Assembly: GCA_037447655.1 (NCBI GenBank)
Contig: JBBHKE010002994.1
Span: 145,866 to 209,865, forward strand
Length of the DNA: 64,000 nt
Direction: 5' to 3'
Source of the DNA: Zygnema cylindricum
Taxonomy: Eukaryota; Streptophyta; Zygnematophyceae; Zygnematales; Zygnemataceae
The notes beneath the pieces were generated by a model that had not been told where the DNA came from, ran no database searches, and saw only the letters and a program-made list of their open reading frames with translations. The translations under genes were made by a program, and so were the position numbers. Positions 23,001-34,900 of this stretch are shown here, in pieces. Position 1 is the stretch's first letter. Every line of letters begins with the position of its first letter.

Positions 23001-24798
23001 AATCACTTGCCCTCTTCTAATTTCTCCCAATTGCCATCCTTCTATCAATTGCCCTCACCCTCTCGCACAAACTCCCTACATTCTTCCTCCGGCCTTCCCT
23101 ATCTGTCTCTACTACATGCCTCCTTTTTAGCCTCCTTCCTTCCCCGCCCTTCCACTCCTCCCTCTCCCCCTCCATTCCATCCTCACTATCACCCCTCCCT
23201 TCTCTCCCTCAGTCCATCACTCCGAGTCTCAATCCCTCCCCTTTCTCCCCCCACCATGCCCTTTACCTTCCCTTTTAGATTCCACAACACATGACCAGAC
23301 AATTTTCACATCCTTCATATATTTTTTTTTGACAAAAAATAAATGCAATTCACACAATTACGACAGAAAAATTGACTTCATCAGTTATTACATCATCATG
23401 ATGTCCTTTCAAATGTGCATTCATTGTGTTGTAAAATGAAACCATGAAAGCTTAAGTAATATAACGTTATATATTATGAATTATTCATGCTCTGGGAATA
23501 TAACATGCTAAATGGTATAAATTCGCAAGGTTTTCGGATAATGACATATTAAATGGTATAAAGAAGAAACATTTAAGGATATTACCATGTTACATTGTAT
23601 GAATCAGGAATGTTTACAAATAGCATCATGGTAAATGGTATGTATTAATCATGTTTCCAAGTAATAAACTGTTAAATAGTATGAACCAATAATATCTTGG
23701 GTTAATAACATGCTAAATGGTATGAATTGATCATCTTTAGGGATAATAACATGTTCTTGATCCGTAGCGTTTTGAATAATAACATGTCAAAATGGGTGTG
23801 TTAAATGAAAAACACACTAATACATAACATTTAGACATGTAACTTATTGTCCTGACATTACTAATTCATATCATTTAAAATGGCACTATCCACAAACATT
23901 ACTGATTCATACCTTAACACGTTATTATCCGAAAAAAAATATAATTCATGTAATGTAACATGATATTCGTTGTAAACATTACTAATTCATACCATGAACA
24001 TGATATACATTTTTTTAAACATTAGTAATTCATAACATGAAACATGTTAAAATCCAAAAACATTACTAATTCAATTAACAGTAAAGCTTCCAAATAATAA
24101 CAAATTGTAATGTGGAATGAATCAGCAACATTTCCGGCTAATAACATGTTAAATGGTATGAATTAGTAAATGGATAAAATCAATGAGGTTTACAAATAAC
24201 AAGATGTTAAATAAAATAAATTAATATTGCCTCCACAACAATAAGATGTGGAATGATATGAATTAGTAATGTTTTGAGATAATAACATGTCTAAACTGTA
24301 TAAATTAGCATTATTTACGGATATGTTAAATCATTTTCTTATCATATAGCATATCGTCACCATCGATTAGAAAAACATGCAGCCACTTGTTTTATAATAT
24401 TCAATATTTTTTATGAGCCTTTTTGAATAAAAATAAACATCATAAAACATCGTCTGCATCTTTTCACACTGTTTTGTTCGATGTTTTTGCTTAGTCATAA
24501 AAGACAAAAACTGGACAATAAAATGAGTTATGACATTAAAATAAAACAGGAAAAAAACAAGAACCAATACGGAAGGCAAAATCTCTCCTTTTTCCAATCT
24601 CAAATCGAAATTTTTAATAGACTATAAATAGAAAACAACCTCCTCCTGTGATAAATCTGCCAGCCTTCGCTTCCTTTTAGGCCCGGCGAGAGGAGGCACT
24701 AAGCCTCCTCCTTCTGCTTTCTGGTCCTCCGGAAAGGCGACGGAAGCCATGGACGCTCCTGCAGACGGAGGCGTTCTCTTGGCGTCGCCATCAGCCAT
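17030..24798 (-). CDS. YAF9: YEATS-domain protein, YAF9/GAS41/TAF14 type, with N-terminal helix-turn-helix
   Basis: Seven exons, all phases consistent: 24640-24798, 22304-22438, 21637-21713, 20591-20812, 19698-19891, 18397-18662, 17030-17116; 379 residues. The YEATS fold runs from about residue 101 ([28 protein letters not shown]) to LKLYPED; the aromatic cage positions are F157 and W176 (TGWGEF). In this family the domain reads acylated histone lysines within SWR1/NuA4 complexes in the nucleus. A C-terminal helix ([19 protein letters not shown]) fits the family's coiled coil. KPKRKRR-like basic residues (41-45, KRKRR) may be a nuclear signal. Residues about 44-90 (exons 1-2) look like a CENP-B-N/homeodomain-like helix-turn-helix, not usual in this family. 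Introns hold a satellite, a GGGAGA array and two MITEs. The exon 3 donor GTATGT was chosen because it alone keeps frame. Divergent from the SUMO protease gene. Confidence 0.9.
17120..17330. repeat. AAAAGACA repeats with a copied acceptor site
   Basis: Intron 6 of the YEATS gene, next to the last exon. AAAAAGACA units surround a second TGCAACCTGCC (17290-17300), identical to the sequence at the true acceptor (17111-17121). Confidence 0.7.
17459..17678. mobile_element. TA-flanked MITE in intron 6 of the YEATS gene
   Basis: A 220-bp element with ends CACTGTGAATCGATATTAG and CTAATAGCGATTCACTGTG, flanked by TA at 17457-17458 and 17679-17680. Confidence 0.85.
18160..18375. repeat. ~40-bp tandem repeats next to an exon
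   Basis: Five or so diverged copies containing AATTTCACTCCCAAGTTAAA in intron 6 of the YEATS gene, ending about 20 bp from the exon 6 donor. Confidence 0.7.
19270..19697 (-). repeat. Tandem units each carrying a 5' splice site, YEATS intron 5
   Basis: Read on the minus strand, the true donor (GTAAGT, 19697-19692) is followed by diverged ~80-130-bp units that repeat a donor-like site: GTATGT at 19565, GCAAGT at 19462, GTAAGT at 19366 and 19284. Each is surrounded by the same phrases (AAACTTTTAAGAAAC, TTTAGACATGTTTAAA on the plus strand). Confidence 0.7.
19937..20588. repeat. GGGAGA hexamer array filling YEATS intron 4
   Basis: About 650 bp of GGGAGA/GGGAGG-type repeat on the plus strand, so CCCTCT on the coding strand. 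It starts 2 bp inside the donor (GTACTTCTCCCTCTCC) and takes up almost the whole 699-bp intron. Long Leu-Ser-Pro frames across it are artefacts. Confidence 0.95.
21294..21498. mobile_element. TA-flanked MITE in YEATS intron 3
   Basis: A 205-bp element with ends CACCTTGTATC and GAGATTCACGACG, flanked by TA at 21292-21293 and 21499-21500. Its interior (GCCCGATTTTCAATTTAAGG) matches the copy at 44765. Confidence 0.75.
22515..22655. repeat. GGGAGA-type repeat in YEATS intron 1
   Basis: Purine-rich GGGAGA/GAGA array on the plus strand; the intron's 3' part therefore carries CCCTCT repeats on the coding strand, about 80 bp upstream of the exon 2 acceptor. Confidence 0.9.
23400..24345. repeat. ~50-bp AT-rich satellite with an internal inversion, YEATS intron 1
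   Basis: Units contain AATAACATGTTAAATGGTAT and GAATTAGTAATGTTT. They run forward at about 23450-23790, as the reverse complement (ATTACTAATTCATACCAT) at about 23800-24070, then forward again to about 24340. No coding content. Confidence 0.85.
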
Positions 24799-25967
24799 AA
24801 TATAAAAACTTGAAAAAACTTTCGCTTTAGTTTAACACCAGACGATGCAAACTTGCGTTAAATTTTGGAATCGCGAACAGTTTGGCATAAATAAAGTACA
24901 GTACAAAAAAAAAAGGAAAATTGCTCCCACCAAATTAGGTGGTATTCGAAAAGTGCAGAAATTTCGTACGAATATTGGTATTTGAAACAATGGAAACATT
25001 ATGAACGCAAATTTGAAATCAACGTATCTTTGCAAAAACTTACCATAATCCAAAATTCCGTGCGGTATAGTACTGTACAGTACAATACATTACAGTACTG
25101 AACAGTACATTACAGTACGTTACAGTACAATAAAGTACATAAAAGTACAGACTAGGTTTCTTACAGTACAATAAAGTACAGTTCAGTACTGTACTGTCAT
25201 TTTCGCGGTCCCTTCAAATTTTGAATACGGAAATTTCATTCGAAAATTTCTTGCGGCTGCACGACACCGTGCAATGTTTTTATTCCATGCGCGGACTTCG
25301 CATGAAATTTCGCGCGTTTTAAAATTTAAATTTTAAAGCTCAAAAGTCGGCGAGTATCGTATCGTATCGCGAATTTGACATGCTGTCGAAGTGCAAAAAG
25401 TCGCCTGCAAAGCTGATGGACATGCAATGCGAATTCTCGTTAGAAAGGCCAAAAGCCAGAGAAAAATCGGAATGCATCATGCATCTCTCCTTTTTCCACG
25501 AAACGACAAACTAAGATGTAGAAACCCTAAATGGCCTTCAAGTAGACCAAAGCAAAAACATAAAGCAACATTATCTGAGAATTGGATGCTCATTTTTTTT
25601 CTTTTCTCTGCATTCTTTTTTGTGGCTAGTGGATTTAACTGTAATCTTGCATTTTTTTTTATTACTTAAAGTCATGCATGGATTTGGTTAAAACTGTTTC
25701 AGTTTGGTTGTCCAACTAACAGATTGATTGAAGTACCTGATTCTCTAATGACATCAAATCTCTCTTCATGACCTAAAAAACTATGTAAAACTTTTAAACA
25801 GGGCACCAAACTCTGATTTTGTGGATTTTAGCTCAACATTTATCTGGATTGCATTTTGTCAAAAAAGGACGTCAAAAAACGACAACGAAATTAGACAACA
25901 AAGAAAGACAACAAAAATAGTTAACAAAAGAGATAACGGAAAAAGACGACAAAAAAGACAACTTGCT
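24799..25967. promoter_or_regulatory. Divergent intergenic region between YEATS and SUMO protease genes, with GTAC cluster
   Basis: This 1.17-kb interval must hold the promoters of both genes. From 25070 to 25194 there are 13 GTAC cores, mostly as CAGTAC or AAGTAC. GTAC is the core bound by plant SBP/SPL factors and of copper-response elements; binding here is inference. A smaller cluster lies 5' of the MPP6 gene. Confidence 0.55.
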
Positions 25968-28900
25968 ATGGAAGTATTTGATTTTGGCAGTGAGAACGAC
26001 ATTTACGTCACCGAATTCCCGGAAATAAACGTTTCACAAAGTCACGTAACGACAAGGGGAGATAACTTTTTGAGACGGAATATTAGTCAGTATAATAGAA
26101 GTAAGTTTCACGAATCATGTTTAATTAATTACTCATGTTTTGATGTTACCAATCAGAATCATCAAATCCTTCTCAAAAGAATGGAAAGCAGTTCTGTTTT
26201 GTGTCACTGTTTCCAACGTATGGCAGAGAATTGGCAATTTATATTTTGAGGCTTTCTTTCTGGATTCTTTAAAGTAATCCTTTCTCGATGTGAAATGTAC
26301 GGTTGTGACATGTACGGATGTGAAATGTGTGGATGCTTATTATTAGTCAAGGATTTCTCTCGCTTTTAAAGTCATAACAACATTGTTACCATACTTGTAA
26401 CACTGATAGTTTTTTTTTTTTTTTTTCAAATTATAGCATTTTCTGAGAATGTCGATGAAATAGTTGGAAACCATGATTTTCTGTAAGAATTCTTGTAAAA
26501 TCTATTGCAGCAGTACATTAAAGGCACTGAAAAACGTTACATGGTTGAAGGGCTAGTTGACAGCAAAAACGATTCAACATTTTGTTTGACACAAATTGGT
26601 CTCACCTGCCTGAACTCTAAACCTAAAGAAAAACCTGAAGGGAGCCCGAGGATGTCTGAAAATCTTGGTCCCCTACAAACATACATGCAAGAGGTAAGTC
26701 TTCCCTTTCATTTAACATTTTTTGTTTTTTTTTTGTTTTTTCTGCTAAGACTTGGAGAGAGGTAAAGGTTTGGAATATATTTTTTTTTGTTGAAACTTGG
26801 AAAGTGGTCCTACGTTGGTTACGATGTTTTGGTTTTCAGCCTTTTTTTTTGCCTTTCTCTGGCATTTCTTTGCCCAGCGTGATTGTTTGACTCTTTTTTT
26901 TCTGAAATTCTTAGCTTTTATTTCTGATTTTTTTTTTCAGTTTCCTCCAGCATTTCTTATTTGTAAATTAGGTTTTTTGTTCTGTGAATTTGAGCTATGG
27001 AGACAAAGCTCTTTCGATTTTTCTCGACATGTTTTAATGCTCCTGAAAGTTTTTGTAAATGACAGAATGATGTGAACGAGGATATTATTCATAAAAATGA
27101 GGTTATTATTGTCAAGTGCGATAATTCGTGGGTCGGAGAGTTCCCTACTGGAGACAAAATGATTTTGAACTTTACACCGACTATTATTACTGTTGAGGTC
27201 GAGTCAAATGTAATGGAGTGTTCCATTGATGACATTCGACAGTGGTTATCTTATTACTCTGTTGTGAAACCTATACGTGTAAGTTTGCAAAACCAGTTTA
27301 TCTGAGTTCAATATTTGTCTTTTCTTTTGCTCTTTTCTTTTGGAAAGTTTGGTCCCTTTTGTTGCAATGTTAGGCTGCCCATCGCTATTAGTCTTAAACA
27401 TTTTTCAACCTTTTTCTCATCATACTGTTTTTTGATTTTTAATCGTGCCATCACATTGAAAGGTAAGATCGTTTCGATTGCTTGCCTCCAAAAAAAAATG
27501 CAATTGTTGATCTTTAAGTTAAACGTCTTGACTGCCCTTAAAATGTTTAACACTAATAGCAATGGGCATTGCCCTTTCAATAATGTGGCTGTCGCAAAAA
27601 GCCATTTTTCATTGGCGATAACGTCCATTCAAGAAACTTTTCTCTGTTGTTCGTGCTACATATCCTGGAGGAAATTGGCGTTAGGAAGGTTTCAAACTCT
27701 TTCAGTGGAACGCATTATTTTTTTAGCATGTTACATTGTTATCTCTCTGTTGGTTCTCATTTCTGTTTTTCTTTCTTCCAGAATGCGAGATCTTTTGCCG
27801 TTTTAGAGCCAAAGGAAACAGCGAATTTGGATTCTTTTTTTGCGCAGCATCTCGATTTCAGTAGTGAAGGTACTCTTCACTTTCTTTTCTTTTTTGGCAT
27901 CTGTCAATATAGACTCCCCTCCTCCTCCTACCCCCACCCCCACCCCCTCCCCCTCCCCCTCCCTCCAAGTATAATAGAGAGTTCAACATGTTTTAGCCAA
28001 GACCAAGTTCATTAACCCAGAAAATTTGATTGTTTAACATTGTTAAACCAATCGAGTTTCTTTGACTTGTTTTAACCAAAATTCGTATCTTTTTTGATTA
28101 TTTAGTTTTTTTTTGTCTTTTTATAACCTTGTTGAGGTAGTCAAGTTTTTTTTAAGTTATTTTAACCAAGTTTTCTTTCATCTTTTTCGAATATCTGGTC
28201 TATTTTGGTCCTTTTTTTTTTGGTTTCTGTTTTATTTTACAGATCCGCGGCGCAGGTCTGTAATGTGGGAGCTCAGCAACAGTTCTTGGGGAGAACTCCA
28301 AAACAAAATACTATCTCTTTGCCCGGCTTTTAAGGCGCGTAAAGGAAAGAAACTCTGGACAGGACTGGAAAGGTTCGGTTTTTGCGACAATTCTTTTGCT
28401 GTCTTATGGGAAACTTCTTTATGGTCTTTTGTTTAATACTGTCCTCCAGTATGTACATTTCTACCATGGCTACAGTAATATTTTTATGTGAAAATCAAAT
28501 CTTTTCTAACACAAAATTTTGTGATTCTCAAAAATCAGATCTTTTTTAACACAAAATTTTGTGATTCTCAAAATCAGATCAATTTTGTGATTCTCATTTT
28601 CTTTTGAGCTTCCTCTGTATGATCTTTTCCAGCGGCGATCACCGTATCGATATATACTTGGATCGACCGGATTTAGATCGACTATCTTGGGTATCTCCTA
28701 AAGGGGCTTCAGATGACCTCGAGGAGGATAAGATAGATGTTGATAATGTGACAAACAAAAATATGGAGGACGAAAATACTGAGGGTGTATGGTGAGTTTT
28801 CTTTCTGGTTCCATGCACTATTCAACAGATTGTTTATTTACAATGTTTTTTAAATGCTGAAAACATTGGCTTCAGGACAATCTTCGGTTGTGTCTCACTC

Positions 28901-31900
28901 CGTCTGTATTTTTTTCCTTTTATTTCTTTTTTTATGTTCACCAGTCTCCCTAGCTTAGCTGAAATCTTTTATGTTACCTCCTTTTGTCCCTTTGTTTTTG
29001 TGCTTAACGGTTTCGGTCCTTGACTAGGTTCTAGAATTACCTCTCATTATTGGGCTGTACTCTTGTCTCATAGTTTTTCTAGGCTTTTTCTTCTGCAATT
29101 TTATTTTAGTTTTTTTTTTGTGTTAAGGACAAAGTTCATCAATGTGCTCTCTTCTAGTGTTTGGTCAAATAGTACTTAATTGGTTCTATCTGTAGATTCT
29201 CACTTACCCATTGACCAATTATAATGGGAAAATATTTCTTCCCTTTACTTCTCTTTTTTTTTTTTTTAATTCCTCCTATCATTTTCATCGCTCACCCTTT
29301 GCCATGATTCTCCTTGTAAAAGGTTATGGGCCCGCTCCATGGCATGTCTCCTTTCATTCTGTTATTTTACATCCACTCTCCTTCTCCCTCTCCTGTCCCT
29401 CTCTCTCTCTCTCCTCTGCCCTCTCCCTCCCTCTCCTCAATCTTTTCTAAATTTCCTCATTTCCTCCAATCCACACCTTCACCGTCCACTTCCTTTTCTC
29501 CTCCTATTCATAAAGCATTTCATGACCCACTTTCGTAGATTTTTTCATTTTCATGACACACTTCAATTGAAAATGATTTTTTCATTTTCTTTAAAAGAAA
29601 AAATTAGGAAGCATATGATTGGAGAAAATTTTATAAATTACAAAAGTAGCCATATGATTAGAGAAACTTTTAGAAGATTACAAAATCGGTCATGTGCCTT
29701 CATGGAGGCCTGTTGTGTTCGGTTCCTAAGATTTTTGTTCATTCTTTTCCCCTATTTTAATTTCATATTTTCCTTTGGATTATGGAGGTATATTTGGCTC
29801 AATGGAGCACAGAAAGACCTTTTCTCTTTCAACATCTATGGATATTCGTTTTTCAAGCCTTTATGGAGGCCTCTCTGGTCATCAAAGCACCGAAAAAAAG
29901 TTACGATATTCCTAATTGAAATTCCTTCCCTGTTTTTTGTTAGTGCATCGAGTTTTCTTGTGACATCAATGGTGGATTTTTCCGTTTCTTTTTACCTTTT
30001 TTTTTCAATGAAGTTACTCGTCTTTCTTTTTTACTCCGTGTTTTCTAATCCCGGGTTTTCCATTTATTTTCTTAAGACAGAGTTTAGCCATTTCTTTTGT
30101 CCATTTTACTGAAATTCTCACGTTTTGGCATTCTATTCATGGAAGAATTCAGCTTTGGGTCCCCTTTTTTTTTTTTTTGTTTGGTTTGAATTGGTCATGG
30201 CCATTTCCTCCGTCTCTCCGTTTCTTAGTTTTTCTTGTGCGTTCTTTTCCCCTTCCATTCCTTCAAATAAGCTTGTTAACCCTTCTCCATGCCATTTCCC
30301 TCCGTGTTCCCATCTTCTTAAGAGGGAGTTTTACTCTTTCTCAAATTCCTTTTTGACTTTTTGTCCATTAGTTTTTAAATCTTTGCGTCCCAACATCTTT
30401 CTCTTCCCTTTGCTTTTCTTCCCTGCCTTCTCTTTTAAATTGAGAGATGGTATCTTTCATTCGGTGCTCAACTTTGTATTACAACAAATTTTGAGTTACG
30501 AAACATAACACATGCATAATTAAAGTTGAATTGATTGGTTTGAAGCGTGTTTAAACATGTTAAAGACCTTCAACAGCAATTGTCAAGTTATTATGTTTAA
30601 GTGCTGACTGTAAATGTGTATATTTTGTGCATAAGTAATAAATTTACTGTTATTTCTATTTTTTCTTGGTATTTTTTTTTCTTGGTGCTGCTATCACACA
30701 TAAGAGACATTTTCAGTTAGTAACTGCTTTCTAAAAATGTTCTTTGGTCCTATAACAAAGGGGAGTGCTTACTGTTTTCTTATTTGTAAGTAGTTTACAT
30801 CAATAAAAGCATCCCTAGCTTTTGTAGCCAATTGGTATTTATAACAAAAATGGTAGCCCGCGAAAACATTGAAAGAAAATCGAATAACTCAACCCTTAAT
30901 TGTAAGAGAGTTCTCTTAGGAGAGTTTTATGCATCCTCTCTTCTCTACTGCTTCTATTGTCGTAGTTGGTTAGTTTTGGAGACTACCCTTCTTTTTTATG
31001 ATCTTCTCTCCGTTCTCTTTCATATTGAGAGTTAGTATCTTTCATGCCATACCCAACTTTGTTTTTCAACAAATTTTCCATCCTGTTGTACAAATCTCAT
31101 TTTATATGTCCATTCTCCTCCAATTTTTGCCTTCTTTCCCTTTTTTTTGCGACCCAATTTTTCCTTCTTCGGATTTTTCCCCCATTTTAAATTGGTAGGG
31201 AGTGTTTGCAGTAGGAAACACGTAGTTGGTGTCTCACTCTTTCTCTCTTTTTCTCCCATTGAAACATTAACCTGTCCTCCTCTCTTGATCGGATTTTTTT
31301 ACGTTTCTTCTTCTGTCTTTTTGTTATTACAATTAATGCTTTAGATCCTCAACTTGGTTCTAGACTCAACTCTCATCATTAGGCTGTACTTTGTACCGTA
31401 GTCTTTCCAGGCTGTTTCGTCTGCATATTTAGTATTTTTTTTTTTTTGCTGTAAGGATTAAGTGCATCGTTTTTCCACAGTTAATCCAGGGTTATGCCAG
31501 ATATTACTTAACTGATTTCATCTGTACACCCTCACTTATTGATTATAATGAGAATTCAGTTTCTTCACTTTGCTTCTCTTTTTTCTTCTTTGTTTATATT
31601 TCTAGTATCATCTTCATTGCTTCCACTTTACCCTTTTCCATGATTTTCCTCACAATGGAAACTTCTCATAATCCATTATTATAGGATTAAATAAAACCTT
31701 ACCACCAACTGTCTCGTCCACTCGGTATACGAGCATCTTTTCTGTGGTATTTTTTAAGGTGAAAAGGCGTATTGTTGCTTTCTCATTTAAGAGTAATGTA
31801 TGCACATTTATGTCGTTTAGCATTGTTAATACTCAGGGATTACCCTGTGGAAACTTATCCCCGTTTTATAGGTAGTCTTACAGTTTTGTGGGTAAACTGT

Positions 31901-34900
31901 ATGCAAGATTCCTCAAAAAAGTGTACGATTTCTCGGTTTTTACCCTATTGAGATTTGTTTTGTGGTAAAATGTAAGTAATTTTACATTTTTTTGATGAAG
32001 CCGACACATTGTTACCCACAAAACTGTACCTGCACTTCGAGGGTAAGTTTCTCTAGTGTAGTTTCCCTGTCAGTCTTGTTAAACAGAAACCTCGATGACT
32101 GTCTTGTTACTGCTTCATAGCTTTGTGTCACTATTTTAACCGTGTTTTTTTTTCTTTTCTTTTAAATGAGTTTCTATGCTTTTCTCCTTTGTTTTCTTAC
32201 CTTTAGGGCTCCTTTACGAGAGGAAATTTCAAAATTTGTGTACCCTGACAAAGGACATCGCGACGCCGTAACGATAACTAATGACGATGTTTTGAGATTG
32301 GAGCCTGAGCAATATCTTAATGACACTTTGATTGAATTTTATGTGAAGTACGTAATTCATTTCATTTGTTTCTCCAAGGTGTGTCTTTTGTGAAGGAAAA
32401 GTCAACTATAAGTCAACAGTTTAAATTTTGTCGCATTGAGCTATTTAGTCTGTGAGGATTTTTTTGTGTCACGTTAACCTTTTTTAATGTTGATAACAAC
32501 AAGAAAGAGATTTGAATTTTGTTCTATTGTTTGTTTTTGAGTATGGTCCTTTGGGGTGAATACGAACGTAAAAATTTGTAAGTTTTCCACATGTCTGTCA
32601 ATTCATTGGTGTCCGGAAATAATTTCATGGAGTATGTGTCATCCTTTTTCATTTGTTAATTCAACATACCAAACAATGTAGCAAACTATTTGTTCACCGA
32701 CACCTGTATGGTCCATTATCTGGGAAGCTAATGTTCTTTCAATTGATTTCAAGGGAAAAGCTAATTTTCTATAGTTTGAAACCTTTCAAGTAGACCTTTC
32801 TTCACTACTAGAGTTAACTCTGATTTCCGTGGCAGGTTTTCTTGACTCAAAATCATAAACCACACCGCCCATAATATTAATGTAAAGGAATCATCAGTGT
32901 TCAAACGGTATTAGTGTTCAAACGGTATTAGTATCAATAATACTAATTCGGTGTATATATGATACTATACAAGAGAATATAAAGTAGACAGACAAAATAA
33001 ACGAATACCACATTAGCCTACAATTTTTAATGAAAAAAACACTTCTTAATGATATAATTATAAGGTAAACGCTAATATAGATAAAGACTATAAACTACCA
33101 CATTAAGTCATGATCTATTTTTTTTGGCCAAAAAAATATTTACCACTGAATTAGAGGTATTAATACCAACAGCGATGGGCAGGGCAGTGTTACTTGCAAT
33201 AATTAAAGGAAAGGCTCAGAATTTAGAGAAGAACGTCGTCCAACTCAAAATTAGTGAGATTGACAAAAAGCCTGCTTTCACTGTGATAATTGACATAACT
33301 CGAATAACAAAAGGTGTAGTGAATGATGTTTATCCCACAGAAAAGTAAAGGGATATAAATCATTATCTATGTTCCCTTAGGAATGTGCTATTGAATTGGC
33401 TTTTTGTTTTTTGTGTTTGTTTTAAGGTACTTGATAAGGGGACTCTCGGAAAAACAAAAGGAAAAGTATCATGTGTTTAACAGTTTTTTTTATACGAAAC
33501 TATTAGCCGCCGGAGAGGATGCTGAACAGGCATTCAAAAATGTCGCAACTTGGACTCGGAAAGTTGACGTTTTTTCCAAAGACTTCATTTTGATACCTAT
33601 TAATGACAGGTGTGCCATACGTTGAATCTGTGAATTTTGTCTTTTTGTGTGCTGTATCTTTTTTCTTTTTGTAGATTCACGTCTTGGTTTTTTCAGTTGT
33701 AAACTTTAAGAGAACAACCAGATTTTATGGCTTGTTTTCATGTTTTTTCGTCCAAATCAACAAATCTGTGGATGTTTAACAAATGTCTTACAGTGAATGG
33801 TTTTTCTTTCTCCGTGACCAAGGTTGTTAATTTGTTCCAACTTTATGCAAACTTTACTATCTCACTCAGTCTCCTTAGGAAATGTCTTCTTAGAAAATAA
33901 AATGAAGAAGTTACAGCACAGAGACCCTAAAAATACCCAGGAAAAACCACGCAATTTTTTTTTGAGTAGAGTACTTTCTCCAGAGCTTCTTTATTCAACA
34001 TGAATTGGAAAGCGAGGTTCAAACTTCCTATTCTTTTCTTTTATTTGTAAATTTTAATAATGTTATGGTTTTGTTGTCATTTCGGTGGAAGATTCAGAAC
34101 AGCACACTGGTGAAGGATATGGATGGAGAAAAAAGGGAATAACAATAACAAATTTCTTATGTATTTTGGCTCTTAATTCTGTCTCTAACAATCTTTGACT
34201 CACATCGGTTCGGCAGCTTTGTATTTTTTTTGCCAAGGCCTTCAACTTTATCATTTATTTTTATTATTGTTATGTGTTCTTTATCATTCTCTTGGATATA
34301 TGCTGCTATTATTGTTACACATTTTCCTTTATTATTTTGCATGCTGTTTTTTTCCTGGTTTAGGAGCCATTGGAGTTTGGCGATCATCTGTCACCCAAAT
34401 GAAATTTTACCACCTCAAGGTACTGAAATAAATTCCTATTAAACGCTCTTTTAAATTTGGATCAAATTCCTTTTAAAAACATATTAAATCTTCTGTTGAA
34501 TTCTTATCGAATTCTCTTTCAAATTTTTACTAAATGCTCTTGTGCACCCGACGTGATATTATCATCCACAAACATTCTCATTAGCGCAAACTTTTACAGT
34601 CACAGATACTCCTATAGTCAAATATTTTACTTACATAACTATTTAACAGACGAAAAACTTTCACAAGAAGTTCCGTTTTTATCTTTTTTTAACTTTCTTT
34701 CAGAGAGTCAATAGTCAAGCAAAAGTCTGGAGGCAATAACTCTTTCCAAGTTTCTCCTTTTTTTCCTTTTCTTTTTCAATTTTCGTTTTTCCAAATCCGG
34801 ATTAACGCAAGCTACGTTATTGATTTCTATGTTGGAAATATCGAATCAGACATTTTTTCTTGGTGTAATTTTGAAACGCAGCACAAGATAGTATTGATGG

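Noticed and set aside
24799-25967. Start of the SUMO protease further upstream (in-frame ATG at 25821)
   Set aside because: The frame is open to 25821, but the upstream residues are Lys/Asn-rich and unlike family N-termini, whereas VFDFGSEND near 25968 is; not excluded.
29339-30112. 257-codon plus-strand frame in the SUMO protease intron 7
   Set aside because: Phe/Leu/Ser-rich translation of a T-rich intron without domain or codon signature.
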